A DNA stretch of 64,000 bases from Echria macrotheca (Eukaryota; Ascomycota; Sordariomycetes; Sordariales; Schizotheciaceae): NCBI GenBank assembly GCA_030411725.1, contig MU839838.1:620001-684000 (forward strand), written 5' to 3'. Numbering within the stretch: position 1 is the stretch's first letter; the number at the start of each line of letters is the position of its first letter. Made by a program: the position numbers and the translations under genes. Of the stretch, positions 45,531 through 57,218 are shown piece after piece. A model generated the notes under the pieces. The model was not told the origin of the DNA. It did no database searches and worked only from the letters and a program-made list of their open reading frames with translations.

Positions 45531-48500
45531 TCACAGACGGACCACCGTGATGCCGTTGACTGTCGTCTCGGCGTCCTCTGTCGTCTCACCGTCATCCAAA
45601 ACCATCATTGGCGAGCGAGATGGAGACGGCATCGTCGCCCGCATCTTGGCTGGCCGCTCGCTTTCTCCATCCTCGCCAAGACCTCTCTTGCTCGGCACCT
45701 GGTGGCCCGTCGCCTGCTCAAACCCGTTGACCGCCTCTGTTTGACCGGTCTCGTCGTCGTAGAGTGACCCAAGCCATGCCTCGCGCAGTTTGAGCCCCAG
45801 CGCCAACGCCATCTGCCTGGCCACGCTGTTGCCCACCTGCTTCCACTGCTCGCTCACACTGCCCAGCAGCACCTCGTGGTCCGGGAAGCCCTGAGCTCTC
45901 CTGACTTCCAGGACCGATAGTGGTCGGTTGTCGACCCAATGAAGCATAGCACCGCTGCGTGAATCTGTCGGATTGCAGACCGTGGTAACCGTAGAAAAAA
46001 GTCCAGCGGGTGTCTGCCTTGACCATCCTTTCGAGTTCGGGTGCGTCACCCGCATCCCTGATTCATTAAAAAGCTCGCGATCGCTGGCGCTCATGAGCCC
46101 GCGCCCTTCTTTCCACGTCTTCATAAACGTCATTCCGTACGGATGGAAGGGGATGGCAGATATCTGACTCCTGAACGGCGGCGTTGGCTTGATGGAAAGT
46201 CGATGATCCGGGAACGCTATACACGCCCCGGCTGCGCCGTCATCGATGGGCGGGAGGTCCGCCGTCGCCTCCCGAGCCGATACATACTTGAAAGCCGTGG
46301 GTCCGAATCGGCGTTGCACATACGCTTCGCCGTTGCATATCTTACCCAAGCCCCTCGAATGAGTCCCGGCCGGGTGCGAGTGCGACGGGAGCGGCGCCTC
46401 CGGAAGCCGTAATCCCGCCGCTGCAAAGTAGAGGAAAACACGTTTCCGCGTTTGCGGCGCACCATAAGACCATGCGTCCCCCAATATCAGTTGGGCTTGG
46501 TAGCCCATGCCCACGATGGCGCAGAAGAGCTGCGACAGCATGTCCGAATGCTGATTTCGCTCCGACTGAACGATCGTGTCCACGTTCTCGAGTATGCCGT
46601 ATTTCGGCCGGTACAGGTCAACGAAAGAGGCAAAGGAAGCCACCAGCGACCGATTCTTGACCTGCTTTAATGCCGCCTTCTGTACGGTCAAGAGCGAGAA
46701 CCCTGGACACGGGCTTCCCGCCGAAATGAAATCCACCTCGCCCGGCCGCGGCACGTTGTCCCGGAAGTTGCCTTCGATCGCTTCCCGGAGAAGATCATCG
46801 ACTGAGCCGAGGAAAGGGTGTGCTGGGTCGTCGGCCGACGTGTTGGCCATGTAGGTATGCATGGGCCGATCCCAGATGTCGTTCGCCCACCGCATCTTCA
46901 CCACGCCGCCGTCTTCCAAGCCACGACCAAAGTTGCCGGCGCCGCAGAAGAGGTCGAGGCCCTTCATCCTCTTCACTTTACGGCTCGGATCGAAGCCCTG
47001 TCGTAGCGATGTCGGGAACTCGTCCAGCGGGACACATTGACCGTCGCATGTCAGCCGATGCGTGATGTAGAAGAGATTTCCGTTCCCATTAAGGTTGTAC
47101 GGCGTCGGGATCGGCTGTCCGGGGCGAAAGAACCGGACATAACAACGGCCTATGATCTCGGCGTCGCCGGGCCTAACAACGTCCATCTGGTCCGTATAGA
47201 CAAGCTCATTGGGCGCCGCATTGCTGCGCCGTTCAACGTCACTGCGTCTCAAAAGTCTCCGCAGCCTGACGAAACGGGTTTCCCGTTGCCGGAAGATTTT
47301 AACAACCTCAAAGGGTTCCGCTCTGTCCCATTCTTGGGTTGCTAATCCTGGACTGCTCTCGCGCGAGCTCTCGGAGTAGGAACCAGATCCAAGCATGGCT
47401 AGAATGGTGTCACCAGTTTTGAAGCCCGGCTTTTCCTTGCCGTGTGAACAGCGAAGGTGTGACTCCTTGAGAGTCACCCATCGACGCTCTTGCACCATGT
47501 ACAATTGCCGGATGAAAAACCGCTCGCCCCGGTCGCTGGGGCCGCCAAACCAGTTCACCGCGTGGACATCCAGTATCTCCGACTCCTTGACTCGAGCCGA
47601 GGCGCCTTCTTCGCACGTACAGTGATCAGAGAGGAACAGCTCGTTGAGCCAAGGATATTTCATGACGCAGCAAGGCGTTTCGACTGGCCGGTACAGCCAT
47701 ATGACGTCGAAACTATAGTGCCCGACTTTGGAGATGTGTATCTTTTGGACAAGACCAAACCAGCGCCCGTCATCTTTGGCATTTTGGGATTCTGTCGGCC
47801 TCCACTTGGTATCCGTGGTGTCTTGATCTCGGGGAGTCGAAATAACATCACCAAGAGCAATTCTGCTGACTTCGGCGCGTGATAAGAACCGTAATGTCAG
47901 CACACCGCCGCAGTCTGGGGTCTCAGCCGTCTCTGCCGGAACTTCGGCGTCATCACCGGCGAGCCGCAGCATTTGGCCTATAACCATGTGTCCAAAGCAA
48001 TCCTTGATGTAAGGCGTGACAATAGTCGGACGCTCCGGCGGCTCGTTCTTTCCCTTTGCATAGACAAGCTCCTCGTCTTGAGGCTTGGGGCATTCTTCGT
48101 ATCGAGAGAAAGTAATGGCTTCCCGGCAAAGATCAACCTCCCAAGCCTTTTCCCCAATGAGGCCGAACAATTCTTTCCAGATAAAGTCGAGGTTCGCCTG
48201 GACAGCGACCCGGAAATCCGTAGACGGGTGTTGCCGCAGCCATGCCCGCAGTTTTGCCTCTGTGTGCGTACGTCGCAGCCAACGAATGAAATCTTCCTTG
48301 AAAGACGAGATGCCGACTTGCCGTCTGGCCTTGATCATTTCGGTGGCGAAATCGACCACATGTTTGGCCAGATTCGCGATCCAGAGAAAGGGTGTATGAA
48401 ATCGTTCATATTCAATCGCCGGCTTCCCAAGGCGATAATAGACTTCTCGGTGTTGATTGAACTTGGTTCGAACCCAGATTTGCCCATCAACCGAGGCATG

Positions 48501-49046
48501 TTCTATGCCGTAGTTTCCAATAGAAAGCTCCTCAACCACGACCCCGCTGACATAGTGTCGTATGCCCTCAGCGCTTAGCACTCCGTCGAGATAGAACTGG
48601 CCATAGGACGCTTTGGTGCGCAAAAGCTGAAGACCCTGCAGCTCGTTGGGATGGCACTCTACATTTCCGTAGAAACTAAAGGCGTTGAGCTCAAATTCTA
48701 CCCATTCTTCGGCGGTCGAGTTTTTACCGACCACGTCGAGCAGCTGGGACACCGCGGTAGACTGACTTGAGCGCGGAAGGGGGGGAATGAAGCCTTGGAA
48801 TACCGATTTCGGGTTTGTTAGAGTAGATCTCGGGATATCAACGGTGATATGTCTGCTCCGGGTAACCTCGAATTGGGCCGGCTCATCAGGGGGCTGGATA
48901 AGGTCCACGCCATCTGTTGCTTCGCTTGGATCTGAGACTGGACTCCTCGCAGATGGAGTCAAGGCTGGTGTAGGAAGCCTAAGCAAATCGACGGACAGCT
49001 TCTCATCGCGTATATCCTCCTCCATGCAGCCCGAATTTGAGCCCAT
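45531..49046 (-). CDS. dim-2: DNA (cytosine-5) methyltransferase DIM-2
   Basis: Homologue of Neurospora DIM-2, the enzyme responsible for all cytosine methylation in that fungus, recruited by HP1 to H3K9me3 chromatin at RIP-mutated repeats. From the ATG at 49046 the product is 1171 aa. The N-terminal half contains the DIM-2-specific region (HITVDIPRSTLTNPKSVFQ, GQIWVRTKFNQHREVYY) and a BAH domain around ILDVHAVNWFGGPSDRGERFF. The methyltransferase motifs are GLDLFCGAGNFGRGLEDGG (I, ~695), SPCPGFSLLT (IV with catalytic Cys, ~777), LENVD (VI), GAPQTRKRVFLYF (VIII) and QVGNSVARQMALALG (X, ~1069). The end VNGITVVRL matches the family. The C-terminal tail is much shorter than in Neurospora. The open frame extends 42 codons upstream without an initial ATG and contains a 47-nt intron (49106-49060; GTAAGT, TAG), so I place the start after it. 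Confidence 0.93.
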   Translation of the reverse strand: MGSNSGCMEEDIRDEKLSVDLLRLPTPALTPSARSPVSDPSEATDGVDLIQPPDEPAQFEVTRSRHITVDIPRSTLTNPKSVFQGFIPPLPRSSQSTAVSQLLDVVGKNSTAEEWVEFELNAFSFYGNVECHPNELQGLQLLRTKASYGQFYLDGVLSAEGIRHYVSGVVVEELSIGNYGIEHASVDGQIWVRTKFNQHREVYYRLGKPAIEYERFHTPFLWIANLAKHVVDFATEMIKARRQVGISSFKEDFIRWLRRTHTEAKLRAWLRQHPSTDFRVAVQANLDFIWKELFGLIGEKAWEVDLCREAITFSRYEECPKPQDEELVYAKGKNEPPERPTIVTPYIKDCFGHMVIGQMLRLAGDDAEVPAETAETPDCGGVLTLRFLSRAEVSRIALGDVISTPRDQDTTDTKWRPTESQNAKDDGRWFGLVQKIHISKVGHYSFDVIWLYRPVETPCCVMKYPWLNELFLSDHCTCEEGASARVKESEILDVHAVNWFGGPSDRGERFFIRQLYMVQERRWVTLKESHLRCSHGKEKPGFKTGDTILAMLGSGSYSESSRESSPGLATQEWDRAEPFEVVKIFRQRETRFVRLRRLLRRSDVERRSNAAPNELVYTDQMDVVRPGDAEIIGRCYVRFFRPGQPIPTPYNLNGNGNLFYITHRLTCDGQCVPLDEFPTSLRQGFDPSRKVKRMKGLDLFCGAGNFGRGLEDGGVVKMRWANDIWDRPMHTYMANTSADDPAHPFLGSVDDLLREAIEGNFRDNVPRPGEVDFISAGSPCPGFSLLTVQKAALKQVKNRSLVASFASFVDLYRPKYGILENVDTIVQSERNQHSDMLSQLFCAIVGMGYQAQLILGDAWSYGAPQTRKRVFLYFAAAGLRLPEAPLPSHSHPAGTHSRGLGKICNGEAYVQRRFGPTAFKYVSAREATADLPPIDDGAAGACIAFPDHRLSIKPTPPFRSQISAIPFHPYGMTFMKTWKEGRGLMSASDRELFNESGMRVTHPNSKGWSRQTPAGLFSTVTTVCNPTDSRSGAMLHWVDNRPLSVLEVRRAQGFPDHEVLLGSVSEQWKQVGNSVARQMALALGLKLREAWLGSLYDDETGQTEAVNGFEQATGHQVPSKRGLGEDGESERPAKMRATMPSPSRSPMMVLDDGETTEDAETTVNGITVVRL

Positions 49047-49850
49047 TGACACCTCGAACCTAGTAGTGTAAGTATCGGGGAACGCATTCTGAAAGCCAAG
49101 ACTTACCTGGAAGGACAACATGCATGCGGGAGGAGCGGACTTTTTTACGGGGATTTCGGTGGACCAAGCCAAGAGAGTGAAAACATGCCGTTATGATGGA
49201 GATGGTGAGGGATGGTCAGAGTAATGAAGTGGCTGGAGATGGTGTCCGGGGGGATTAATTTCGCAAAAGCAGTGCGTTCTGGGTGATGAAAAAATAACAA
49301 TGCCAAAAGAACGAGTTCGGCTATGTCCTATTGACGGCACGTTACAAATACAGCGGAGCGTGAGCGCCGGGACCGCCGCGTCGTTGGAGTTGGGACATGG
49401 CGTCGAGTCGGCGACGCCCCTGATGGGCACAACAACGCGACATGAGGGGCCAAAATACCCTTGCAAACCTCAGGTGGGGGGTGGAGGTGGGGGTAGCAGG
49501 AGCCTGCTTCCGGCGCGGGAAGCCGATGAACGCAGGAAATGACTTCCTAGGCAGGAACGGCTGTAACCGCAATGGAAGGCGTCAGTTGAATGGCGACCGA
49601 GTGCTTGAGTGCCTAATTGCGCAGGCCCTGGTTTTGTTGAAACTAGCACCTTCCTCGTTGATGAAGTTGATTGTCTATGGAACGCAGGGAAGCATTGGGC
49701 TCTTCAGCAAGAATACCTTGGGTGCCCGCTCACTCAGCCCTCACGTGCCACTTGCCTACCTTCACTCAAGAGTCGACTCTTTTTGTTTTAACTGTTTTGT
49801 CTGGTTCCAATGCTTTGGTATCTGATAACAATTGATTTTATTTGCAATAT
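49047..49850. other. DIM-2 upstream region
   Basis: Contains the probable DIM-2 leader with the 47-nt intron at 49060-49106 and short upstream ATGs, then the 3' end of the PPR-like gene. No other gene recognised. An ACGCGA lies at 49435-49440. Confidence 0.5.
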
Positions 49851-52746
49851 TCATGATGCATCTTTGGAGCCGTTCTTGGCCTCACCGGAGCCCTTCATGA
49901 TCTCTCTGACCTGCCGTCTTAGGTCTCCAACAGTTGGGTCGTTTTCTGAGTCAAGCAGCTCCTTTACCGCCCACCACTGTTTGGCAACGGCCACATCCAC
50001 CTCAATGTCCAGCTCGTCATCCGTCTCCTCCGGCCAGACCCATCGACACCCTTTCATGATCTTCAGCTCCTCCAGGCGCTCCTGCAGCGCCAGGAAGGTT
50101 TCGGGGTCAACCACCCGCTGGCCAACACTGGCAAAATAGGAAAACGTTCGAGTAATATGATTGTAGCCCACATCCCCAGGGTTCCGAGCTGCGCGAAGCA
50201 GACCGTCCTGATCCCATGCGTCATATATCCAGTGCATAAGACGGACCATCTCGCGCCAGTCTCCTATCACTCCCAATGCTCGCATATAGTGATAGACGTG
50301 AGCTGCTGTAATTTTATGTGCTGTGGTCAGGGGGTCATCTCCGGCGACAGAGAACTCTCGCACAGGCGCATTCAACATGTCAAAAGTTTCTTTCAACCAG
50401 ATGTAGACCTGGAGAAACTGATGTTCTCGAGACTTGAGGAGCCGATCGTCAGCCCATTCACCTCCCATATGAACTTGGCCCGTCTCTGTGTCCTTGAACG
50501 TGGTTAGCCGTAAAGACTTTCGGGCAATTTTGCACAATTGCTCAAACAGCTTCTCGTCCACGCCCTTCAGTCGGACCAGTTGTTGCCAGACTTTCATAAA
50601 GACGCTCAAGGTCCCTGAGATATTATAATGCGGGCCGTGGCTGCTATATAGGACCTTATCGTTGGCGAGAGCATCGAGTATGAGGTAGCTCGGTACTCTG
50701 TCTGTTTCAGAGACCACAGGGTTATGCTTATGGTATGCAGATGCTAGTCGAACCGCCTCTTCGATATGTTTCGACACATTTGACGCAGCTCCCGTTGCGT
50801 GGCCAGGCTGCCGGGCGTGTGTTCGACACAGCATGCGAATCCAAGCATATAAAATCGAGAGTGGCAACTCGGGGAGGAGGGTGGCGCAGTCAGGCCTGTC
50901 AAAGCTTCCTTCTCGTAACATCGGAGCGACGGCTTTGAAGGGGCTGTCTTGCAGATATCGCAGGGCTTCTTCCTTGGTTTCGGAATTTTTCAAAAGCACT
51001 CCAAGACAACTTCCCGTGGGTCTAAGACCGGAAAGCAGCATCATCTGGTATAGATCCTTCGGCTCAGGCGGCGTGATCCTTGCGATTTCGAAAGGGCTGA
51101 GATTGCCGTCGTAAACGGGGAAGACTTCCTTGCCATCGCCCGGGACCACAGAGGCGTCGTGGACCTCGCGAGCAAACAGTTTTTGGAACATCTCGGCATA
51201 TATGATCGCATTAGGTTTGAGGCCGGATTGTGGCGGCTCGTTGAATTCTCTCCAGGCTTCCCTGGCGTTCCTTGTCGCGATTATCCGTGCTGACCACTCC
51301 GTAAAAATGTTCAGGTTGGCTTTCTCTTCTGTCCATACTACGGGGAGCAAGGCCCTCGTTTGTATAGACGGAGACATGCCAGTACCAGAACCGCCAAGGA
51401 TATCCAATGCCCGATCGACAGGATCGCGAGCGTAGCCAGCCTCACGCTGAAGAACTCCGGCCCTGACCACCCTGCTGAGATTGTCCTCTGGGCGTCGCCG
51501 CTCATCCCGCCCGTCCCAATCCCGTCGGTATGGCGGCCACGTCTTTGATGCGCGCTGGGAAACCTCCTTTTCCTGGACGCTTTTTGGTAGAGCTGCTAGA
51601 ACACGTCGAATAGATCGATAGCCGTCTCGTGTGACGTACAACGATGGCTGCAGCCTAGACGATAGAACCAACATGATCTTCTGCGCTTCCCAGTTGAATT
51701 CCATGTCGTCGAGGGGGTTGATTGCTGGTGGCTTGGCAAATATCCGAAGGGCGTGGTTGAAAACCTCAGATCGCATTGCCTGGGCATGGGCCTGCGAACC
51801 CTCGAGCTTTGCCGGCATACGTTCGATGAAGACAACGGCAAGCCGCGAGACCGAAGGTAGAAGTTTCGGCCAGGATTCCAGGCAGTTCGACGCAAGGCGA
51901 TTCAGCAAGACCACGAAATGCATCCACGTGAGCTGGAAACTGCGTTGGTCTTGACTCGTGGGCGGGATATCGAGGTGATGCTTGAAGATGTACTGGAGTA
52001 ACGACACAAAGATCTGCGGCTCTCGGATGACCTGGTCTCGCCCAACAAGCATAAGTAGAAGAAATATCGGTTTCGGCCTATCATCAGAGATGAATCGCTC
52101 AATTGCCGTGTCGGGATTGGCAGAGAGAATCCAGGCCCAGTGGTCAAGTTCCGCGTTATCATCTCTGGAAGGACTGTTCCCCTCCAGCCAGTCATCGCCA
52201 AAATAGGCAGCGGATCCCGTCTCCCTCGCCGCTCTCCTCCTGTGCATCAAAAAGTCTCTGAAACCGCGCCGGGCAACCTGCCGTGCTCCATCTTCGCTGG
52301 CGGAGTGAAGTTCGGCGAGAATGCGCCTCGCCGTGGGCTCGTGCTTGTTGAAGTTGGTATAGAACCTACGGAGAGCCTTGGCTGAGCCCCATATGCCTTG
52401 AGTCTCCCCGAACCGTACTTCGGCTTTGGAGATGGCCTCTAGCTTCTTTTGCGAGACCGGTTTCTCGCTTGTCGCGTTGTCGCCATCCCTGGAGGGCACC
52501 GATACTCTTTTGAACCTAAACGTGCTTCCTTCCTCTGCAGATTTCACATGCGGTTTCTTCGTCGTCGTCCGCCTCGAGATAGGTGAGTTGCAGGTCGATT
52601 GGGCGCGAATTGCGTGGAGAGGCAATAGAGGAGGGTCCTGTTCGTCAAGCAGTGATCAGTGACAAGTTACCGAGCCGAAGCAGCATTCTTACCAGCCATC
52701 TCAGCCTTTCGACACATTCCCAAGTGATAACTCTGGCACCACGCAT
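49851..52746 (-). CDS. Mitochondrial pentatricopeptide-repeat-like protein
   Basis: Large helical-repeat protein of 946 aa. Exon 1 (52746-52693) encodes MRGARVITWECVERLRWL; a 55-nt intron (52692-52638; GTAAGA donor, ACAG acceptor) joins it in phase 0 to exon 2 (52637-49851). The combined N terminus is rich in Arg and hydrophobic residues without acids for ~17 residues, fitting a mitochondrial presequence. The rest is alpha-helical with PPR-like units such as NAIIYAEMFQKLFAREVHD, PEPKDLYQMMLLSGLRPTGSCLGVLLKNS and AAHVYHYMRALGVIGDWREMVRLMHWIYDAWDQDGL. Fungal proteins of this type act in mitochondrial RNA processing or translation; the specific target is unknown. It shares a 332-bp divergent promoter with the SAS2-like gene. 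The exon-1 model is my inference from splice sites. Confidence 0.7.
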
Positions 52747-53078
52747 CTTTCCGCGTCAGTAATCATGTTGGCGGGACAGGACCATGATATTCCAATGACA
52801 CGAGCTGGCAATTGCCGCGACGAGAAGGCAATTCTCGATGTCGTGGAGCGCTCGTCGAGGAAAATAAAGTGGGGCTCCGTAGTGCCAAGACCAAAGCTCA
52901 AGCACCAGGGGCCAAATCCAAATTCCTCCTTCGGCATAGCCCGGTTTGCAACTGTCCAATTACACTTCAACCGTTTTGTCTAGCGAACGCATCACGGCCG
53001 CGACATCACCATCCCTGCTAGCTTCAACACCGCCTGCGAGGGAATCACGACCTGCAGACGGGTCAATTGCGAGACGAG
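52747..53078. promoter_or_regulatory. Divergent promoter of PPR-like and SAS2-like genes
   Basis: This 332-bp space lies between two start codons on opposite strands. I recognise no specific factor site in it. Confidence 0.45.
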
Positions 53079-55041
53079 ATGGCGGCATTAAAGCGGAAGC
53101 GCGGCCACAGCACGGTAAAGAGCGACACGGATGCTCGGAAGTCGGTGCCCACGCCGATCCCCGTCCCTGCTTCCCCACCAGTGCCGCGGCGAGCGACGCG
53201 CTCGGTCGCCCCGCTTCCTGTGCAACAAGAGCTGGAGCCGCGGCGGCGGAGACGCCGGGGAAACACCAACAAGATCATGGCTATGGCCGCATCAGCAGCC
53301 GAGCCAGGCCGCGGAAAGGAGAACATCCCCCTCGAGGAGGAGACTCAGCAGGCCCTCAAGCCGACACGCAGCACTCGCCACAGCGGGCACAGCACCACGG
53401 CAGTCCCCCTCCCCGCTCTCGGCGTCGACAGAAACAAAAGGCCAGCCCCGGCCTCCGCTTTCACCCCCGTTCCGGTCCCCATCGTCCCACCACTCCCAGA
53501 GCGGGCGATGGGCCCACCAGGCAAGCCTCCAGCTGCTACGGCCAACAGACCCGTCGGCCGCCCACCGGCTAAGACGCCGATCCTCCCTCCTCACCAGCAC
53601 ACCGTCGGCCGAACCCAACCGATTACGATAGCCACCTCGGTCGCCCAAGCGAGAAATCCGTCACCCGGACCGGAAGCACACCACCATAACGAGCGAGCGG
53701 GCTCCGGGCCTAAGAAGAAACACCAAGAATCCGATCGCAACATCGATAAAGTCGTGCTGGGCGACATCTGCTTCCGCGCTTGGTATCCTTCTTACTATGG
53801 GAAAGAAGTGCTGGGCGACGGATCAGGTGGTCCCAGTCAGGCCGTAAATGGCGGGAAAGACGGGAAAAATGGCAGGCTGACGAACGGCGTCGGGGCCGAG
53901 GACAAGGAGGAGACGAATGGAGCGGCGGCACATGGGCGACGAGATCGCGAGAATCCGCCCATCCTCGAGCGACTTTATGTTTGCCCTTGCTGCTTCAAGT
54001 ACTCCACGGAGCTGGTGGCGTGGTTTAAACACGTCGAGATCTGCGAGAAACGAGCCTTTGTGCCTGGCAACAAGATATACGTGCATCCAAAGGGGCAACG
54101 GACAGTATTGGTGTCCTCCGGGTCGACACCGAAGCAAACTAAGGGCAAACGCGCCTCTATTGGGCCTAAGGTGGTCGAAGAAGTGGTGCAAGACAAGGGC
54201 GAATGGAGCGTCTGGGAGGTGGATGGTGCGAAGGATGTGGTAAGTTTCTTGGAGCTCATCCATCCTTAATCGGCGACTGACTTTGACACAGCTCTTCTGT
54301 CAAAACCTTTCCCTCTTCGCGAAACTCTTTCTAGACAATAAGTCTGTCTTCTTCGACGTCACCGGCTTCAACTACTTCCTCCTCGTCTACACCCCTCCCA
54401 CACCGCGGCCGTCGTCCTCGAGCGCCGAAGATGGCACTTCCTCACCGCATCGGCCGCATCGGTCGCAGATCGTTGGGTTCTTCTCCAAGGAGAAGATGTC
54501 ATGGGATAACAACAATCTTGCCTGCATCCTCATCTTTCCGCCTTGGCAGCGTAAAGGACTTGGGGCTCTCTTGATGGGCGTATCTTACGAGATATCACGA
54601 CGCGAGGGTATCATGGGCGGGCCCGAGAAGCCTATCTCTGATTTGGGGAAGAAGGGATATAAACGATTCTGGGCGGGCGAGATTGCACGGTGGCTGCTAA
54701 GCCTGGATGTCAACATGGACGGGGAGGACGGGCTGGTGGTGGATGTCAACGATTGTAGCCAGGCGACGTGGATCGCGCCCGAGGACTGTCTACTCGTGTT
54801 GCGAGAGATGGGCGTCGCAGAGGAAGCCGGCAAGGGACCGCCACTGGTGAAGAAGGCTGTGGTGGAGAACGAGGCGGCCTCACCGGTCGAGGTTGAGGAG
54901 GTGCAGAGGGTCAAGATATCGCAGGAGAGTGTGCGAGCGTGGGTGAAGACGAACAATATCAGTCTGGAGCGGACATGCGACCCGGCGGGCTTCATCGGGC
55001 CTTATGCGAAGGAGAGCATAGTCGAGTCTGTGGAGCATTGA
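53079..55041 (+). CDS. sas2: MYST-family histone acetyltransferase, SAS2 type
   Basis: Nuclear lysine acetyltransferase; yeast Sas2 acetylates histone H4 Lys16 at silencing boundaries. Exons 53079-54239 and 54292-55041 with a 52-nt intron (GTAAGT donor, ACAG acceptor); the product is 636 aa. The first ~230 residues are Pro/Arg-rich and disordered. A C2HC zinc finger (LYVCPCCFKYSTELVAWFKHVEIC in overlapping parts, ~300-322) opens the MYST domain. The acetyl-CoA loop QRKGLGALLMGVSYEISRREG follows at ~472, then GGPEKPISDLGKKGYKRFW with the typical Pro-Glu-Lys-Pro. A ~60-residue spacer splits the finger and the upstream GDICFRAWYPSYYG block. The start is the first ATG in frame after a TTG that could extend the frame by four codons. 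Confidence 0.9.
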
Positions 55042-57218
55042 GTGAGGGTATCGCCATGGATAGCGATGCTGTTTTGCACGAGCGCATGTTTACGACGATA
55101 CGATACTGGCCGGCAGGATGCGGTCAGGGAATCATGTTTCGCCTTAACGCTTTGAAGCAGGCCAACTTATGGAATATGATGCTTGATCTTAGCGGTAGAC
55201 CGCAGAATAAAAAATAAAAACACTCTGTATACCTCTACTGGTCCTCGCGATATCTTGATGGTTTTTCAACGGTTCGGATGCCAATTCAAGCTTCCGCAAG
55301 CGACAAGCTCACCGTGTCACCGCCGCGTCGCGTTGCTCGCCTGCTGCAGGGAGCTATGGCCACCATGTGGTCCTACGTCACCGCCGCCGCCGCCGGGTGT
55401 TATTTAGCGCTGCGACACGTGAAATTGCGGCTGGACCGGTCAACCGAGAAAAAACTTTTTCGAGAACAATTCCGCGGATCCCGTCCGGAGGTTGCGGTGA
55501 GAAATAGGACTATAAGGACTAAGGAATCTGAGTATCCGTAATCCGTACCGACATTACACTACGTACACAGGACATGAGAGCTTCAATGGTATACCCGGTG
55601 GTTAGGTATATCGACTGAGTTTGAGAGTACCGGTACACTTGATGGTAGGCGGTAGGCGGTAGGCGGGCACCTACGATAGTTATTTCACATGCTGCTCCCT
55701 CCGACCTGTCCATGCCAGCTGCCATGCACAAATGACGGGATACCACACACAGTACGATCTCGATCTCAACACCACCTCAGCAAACCAGGATCGCGGAATC
55801 TCTCGGATCAAGACCCCTGGAGGCCTGGACGAGATATGTAAACCAAACAGAAAGGGTAGTTAACCGAAATATTCCGTACACTATCATCTATGCGCGGCTG
55901 AAAAAGCCCAATTCCCCCTTTGGGAACTCGGCGATCTAGCTGCTGCCGGCCGGTCTGCAATCAATCAATCAATCCCCTTGCAAGTTAACCCTGAATCTGA
56001 TCCGCGGCTCGGTGGCAGGGCGGTCGACGGTCATCGGGAAAGGGATGCGTCAACAAGGGAAACAGAAACAGGGGTGTTCGGTCCGCTGGATCGGATCCCA
56101 TTGGGTGTGTGGTGTGGTGACGGATAACCGGGTTGGTTAGTTAAAATGCGCGTCAGCTCTTCTTTTCCTCAGCTCATCAGCTTGATCGGGTCAGCCCTTT
56201 TTTTTTTCTTCTCGGGATTGAATTTTTCTTCATCAGCATGGATTGGAATAGCTTCACATTTTTCTCAAAGGGACACAAATAAATACTTTCCACACACATC
56301 CCAACCTCCCCGCTCGATATATCCTTTCTCAAGAGTTATTTTTTTCCCTCTCATCCTGTCGTCATGCACAAACTTGTGGCCCTGGTCCTCCATCCGACCC
56401 TTGTCCCCCTCGGGCTGGGCGAATCGTCGTCAGATTTTGCGAGCCGCTAAGTGGGTTACGTGGGGGCCTGCAGCTTTTTTTCAACATCCCTGTCAGGGAA
56501 ACATGGAGCCTCATCGTTGCCTCAGACATCGAAAAAAAAGACACCACCTGAAAAAAATTTTAATGACGGAGAGAGAGGCACAGGCCACTCCATCAGTTCT
56601 TTTCCCACACGTTATAAAACAAAGTGGATGGATGGCATGAAAAATGTGCAAAGCTGTCTCTGTGTGTCATGAAAGCTATCCATAGCTTGTGCCCATCACC
56701 ACCAAATATTTGATGCTGTTGGGACAGAGAGAGTAACAAACATCTGGCGGGATGATCTCAACCTTAGCTCAGAAAAGATGGCGCCTGCCAGCTTCCGAGA
56801 TTGCCCGACCGCCCAACGCCGCAAAGCTCCCCTGGAAGCCCCAAGTGCCGCAGTAAAATTTTCGGCCCCCTTCGTTTGTCTCTGAACGAGAAAGAAGCTG
56901 CCGGGATGTTTGACCCACTCGAAGCTCTCCTTGCTCCGGTGGAGTGGACACAGTGAAAATGCCTCCCTCCCGGGCCAGAGACCAATTGGCCAGTGATATC
57001 GCTCGCTTGCCCAACGAGATCCGTTGCCCGGACCAGCCTGAGCTTCCGTTCCACAGAAGCTGACCACATTTTCCTCTCTCCCCTTCCCTTTCCCTCCTCC
57101 ATTCTTCCTCTCACACAAGCAGTCTCAACCTCTCTCCTCCTCTTGCTTTTCGCGTCAGCCCGTTTTCCTAGCACACATCCTCCGCTCTCTCATTCTCCCA
57201 CACCACCCTTCAGATACA
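55042..57218. other. Long intergenic region upstream of ATP9
   Basis: No gene recognised in 2.2 kb. Simple repeats include a GGTAGGC tandem near 55645-55664 and a CAATC tandem near 55957-55973. The last ~250 bases are pyrimidine-rich and are the probable ATP9 promoter and leader; high expression of ATP9 fits a long, complex promoter. Confidence 0.5.

Noticed and set aside
48455..48475. GGTTCGAACC, similar to a tRNA B box
   Set aside because: It is inside the DIM-2 coding region, with no A box or cloverleaf around it.
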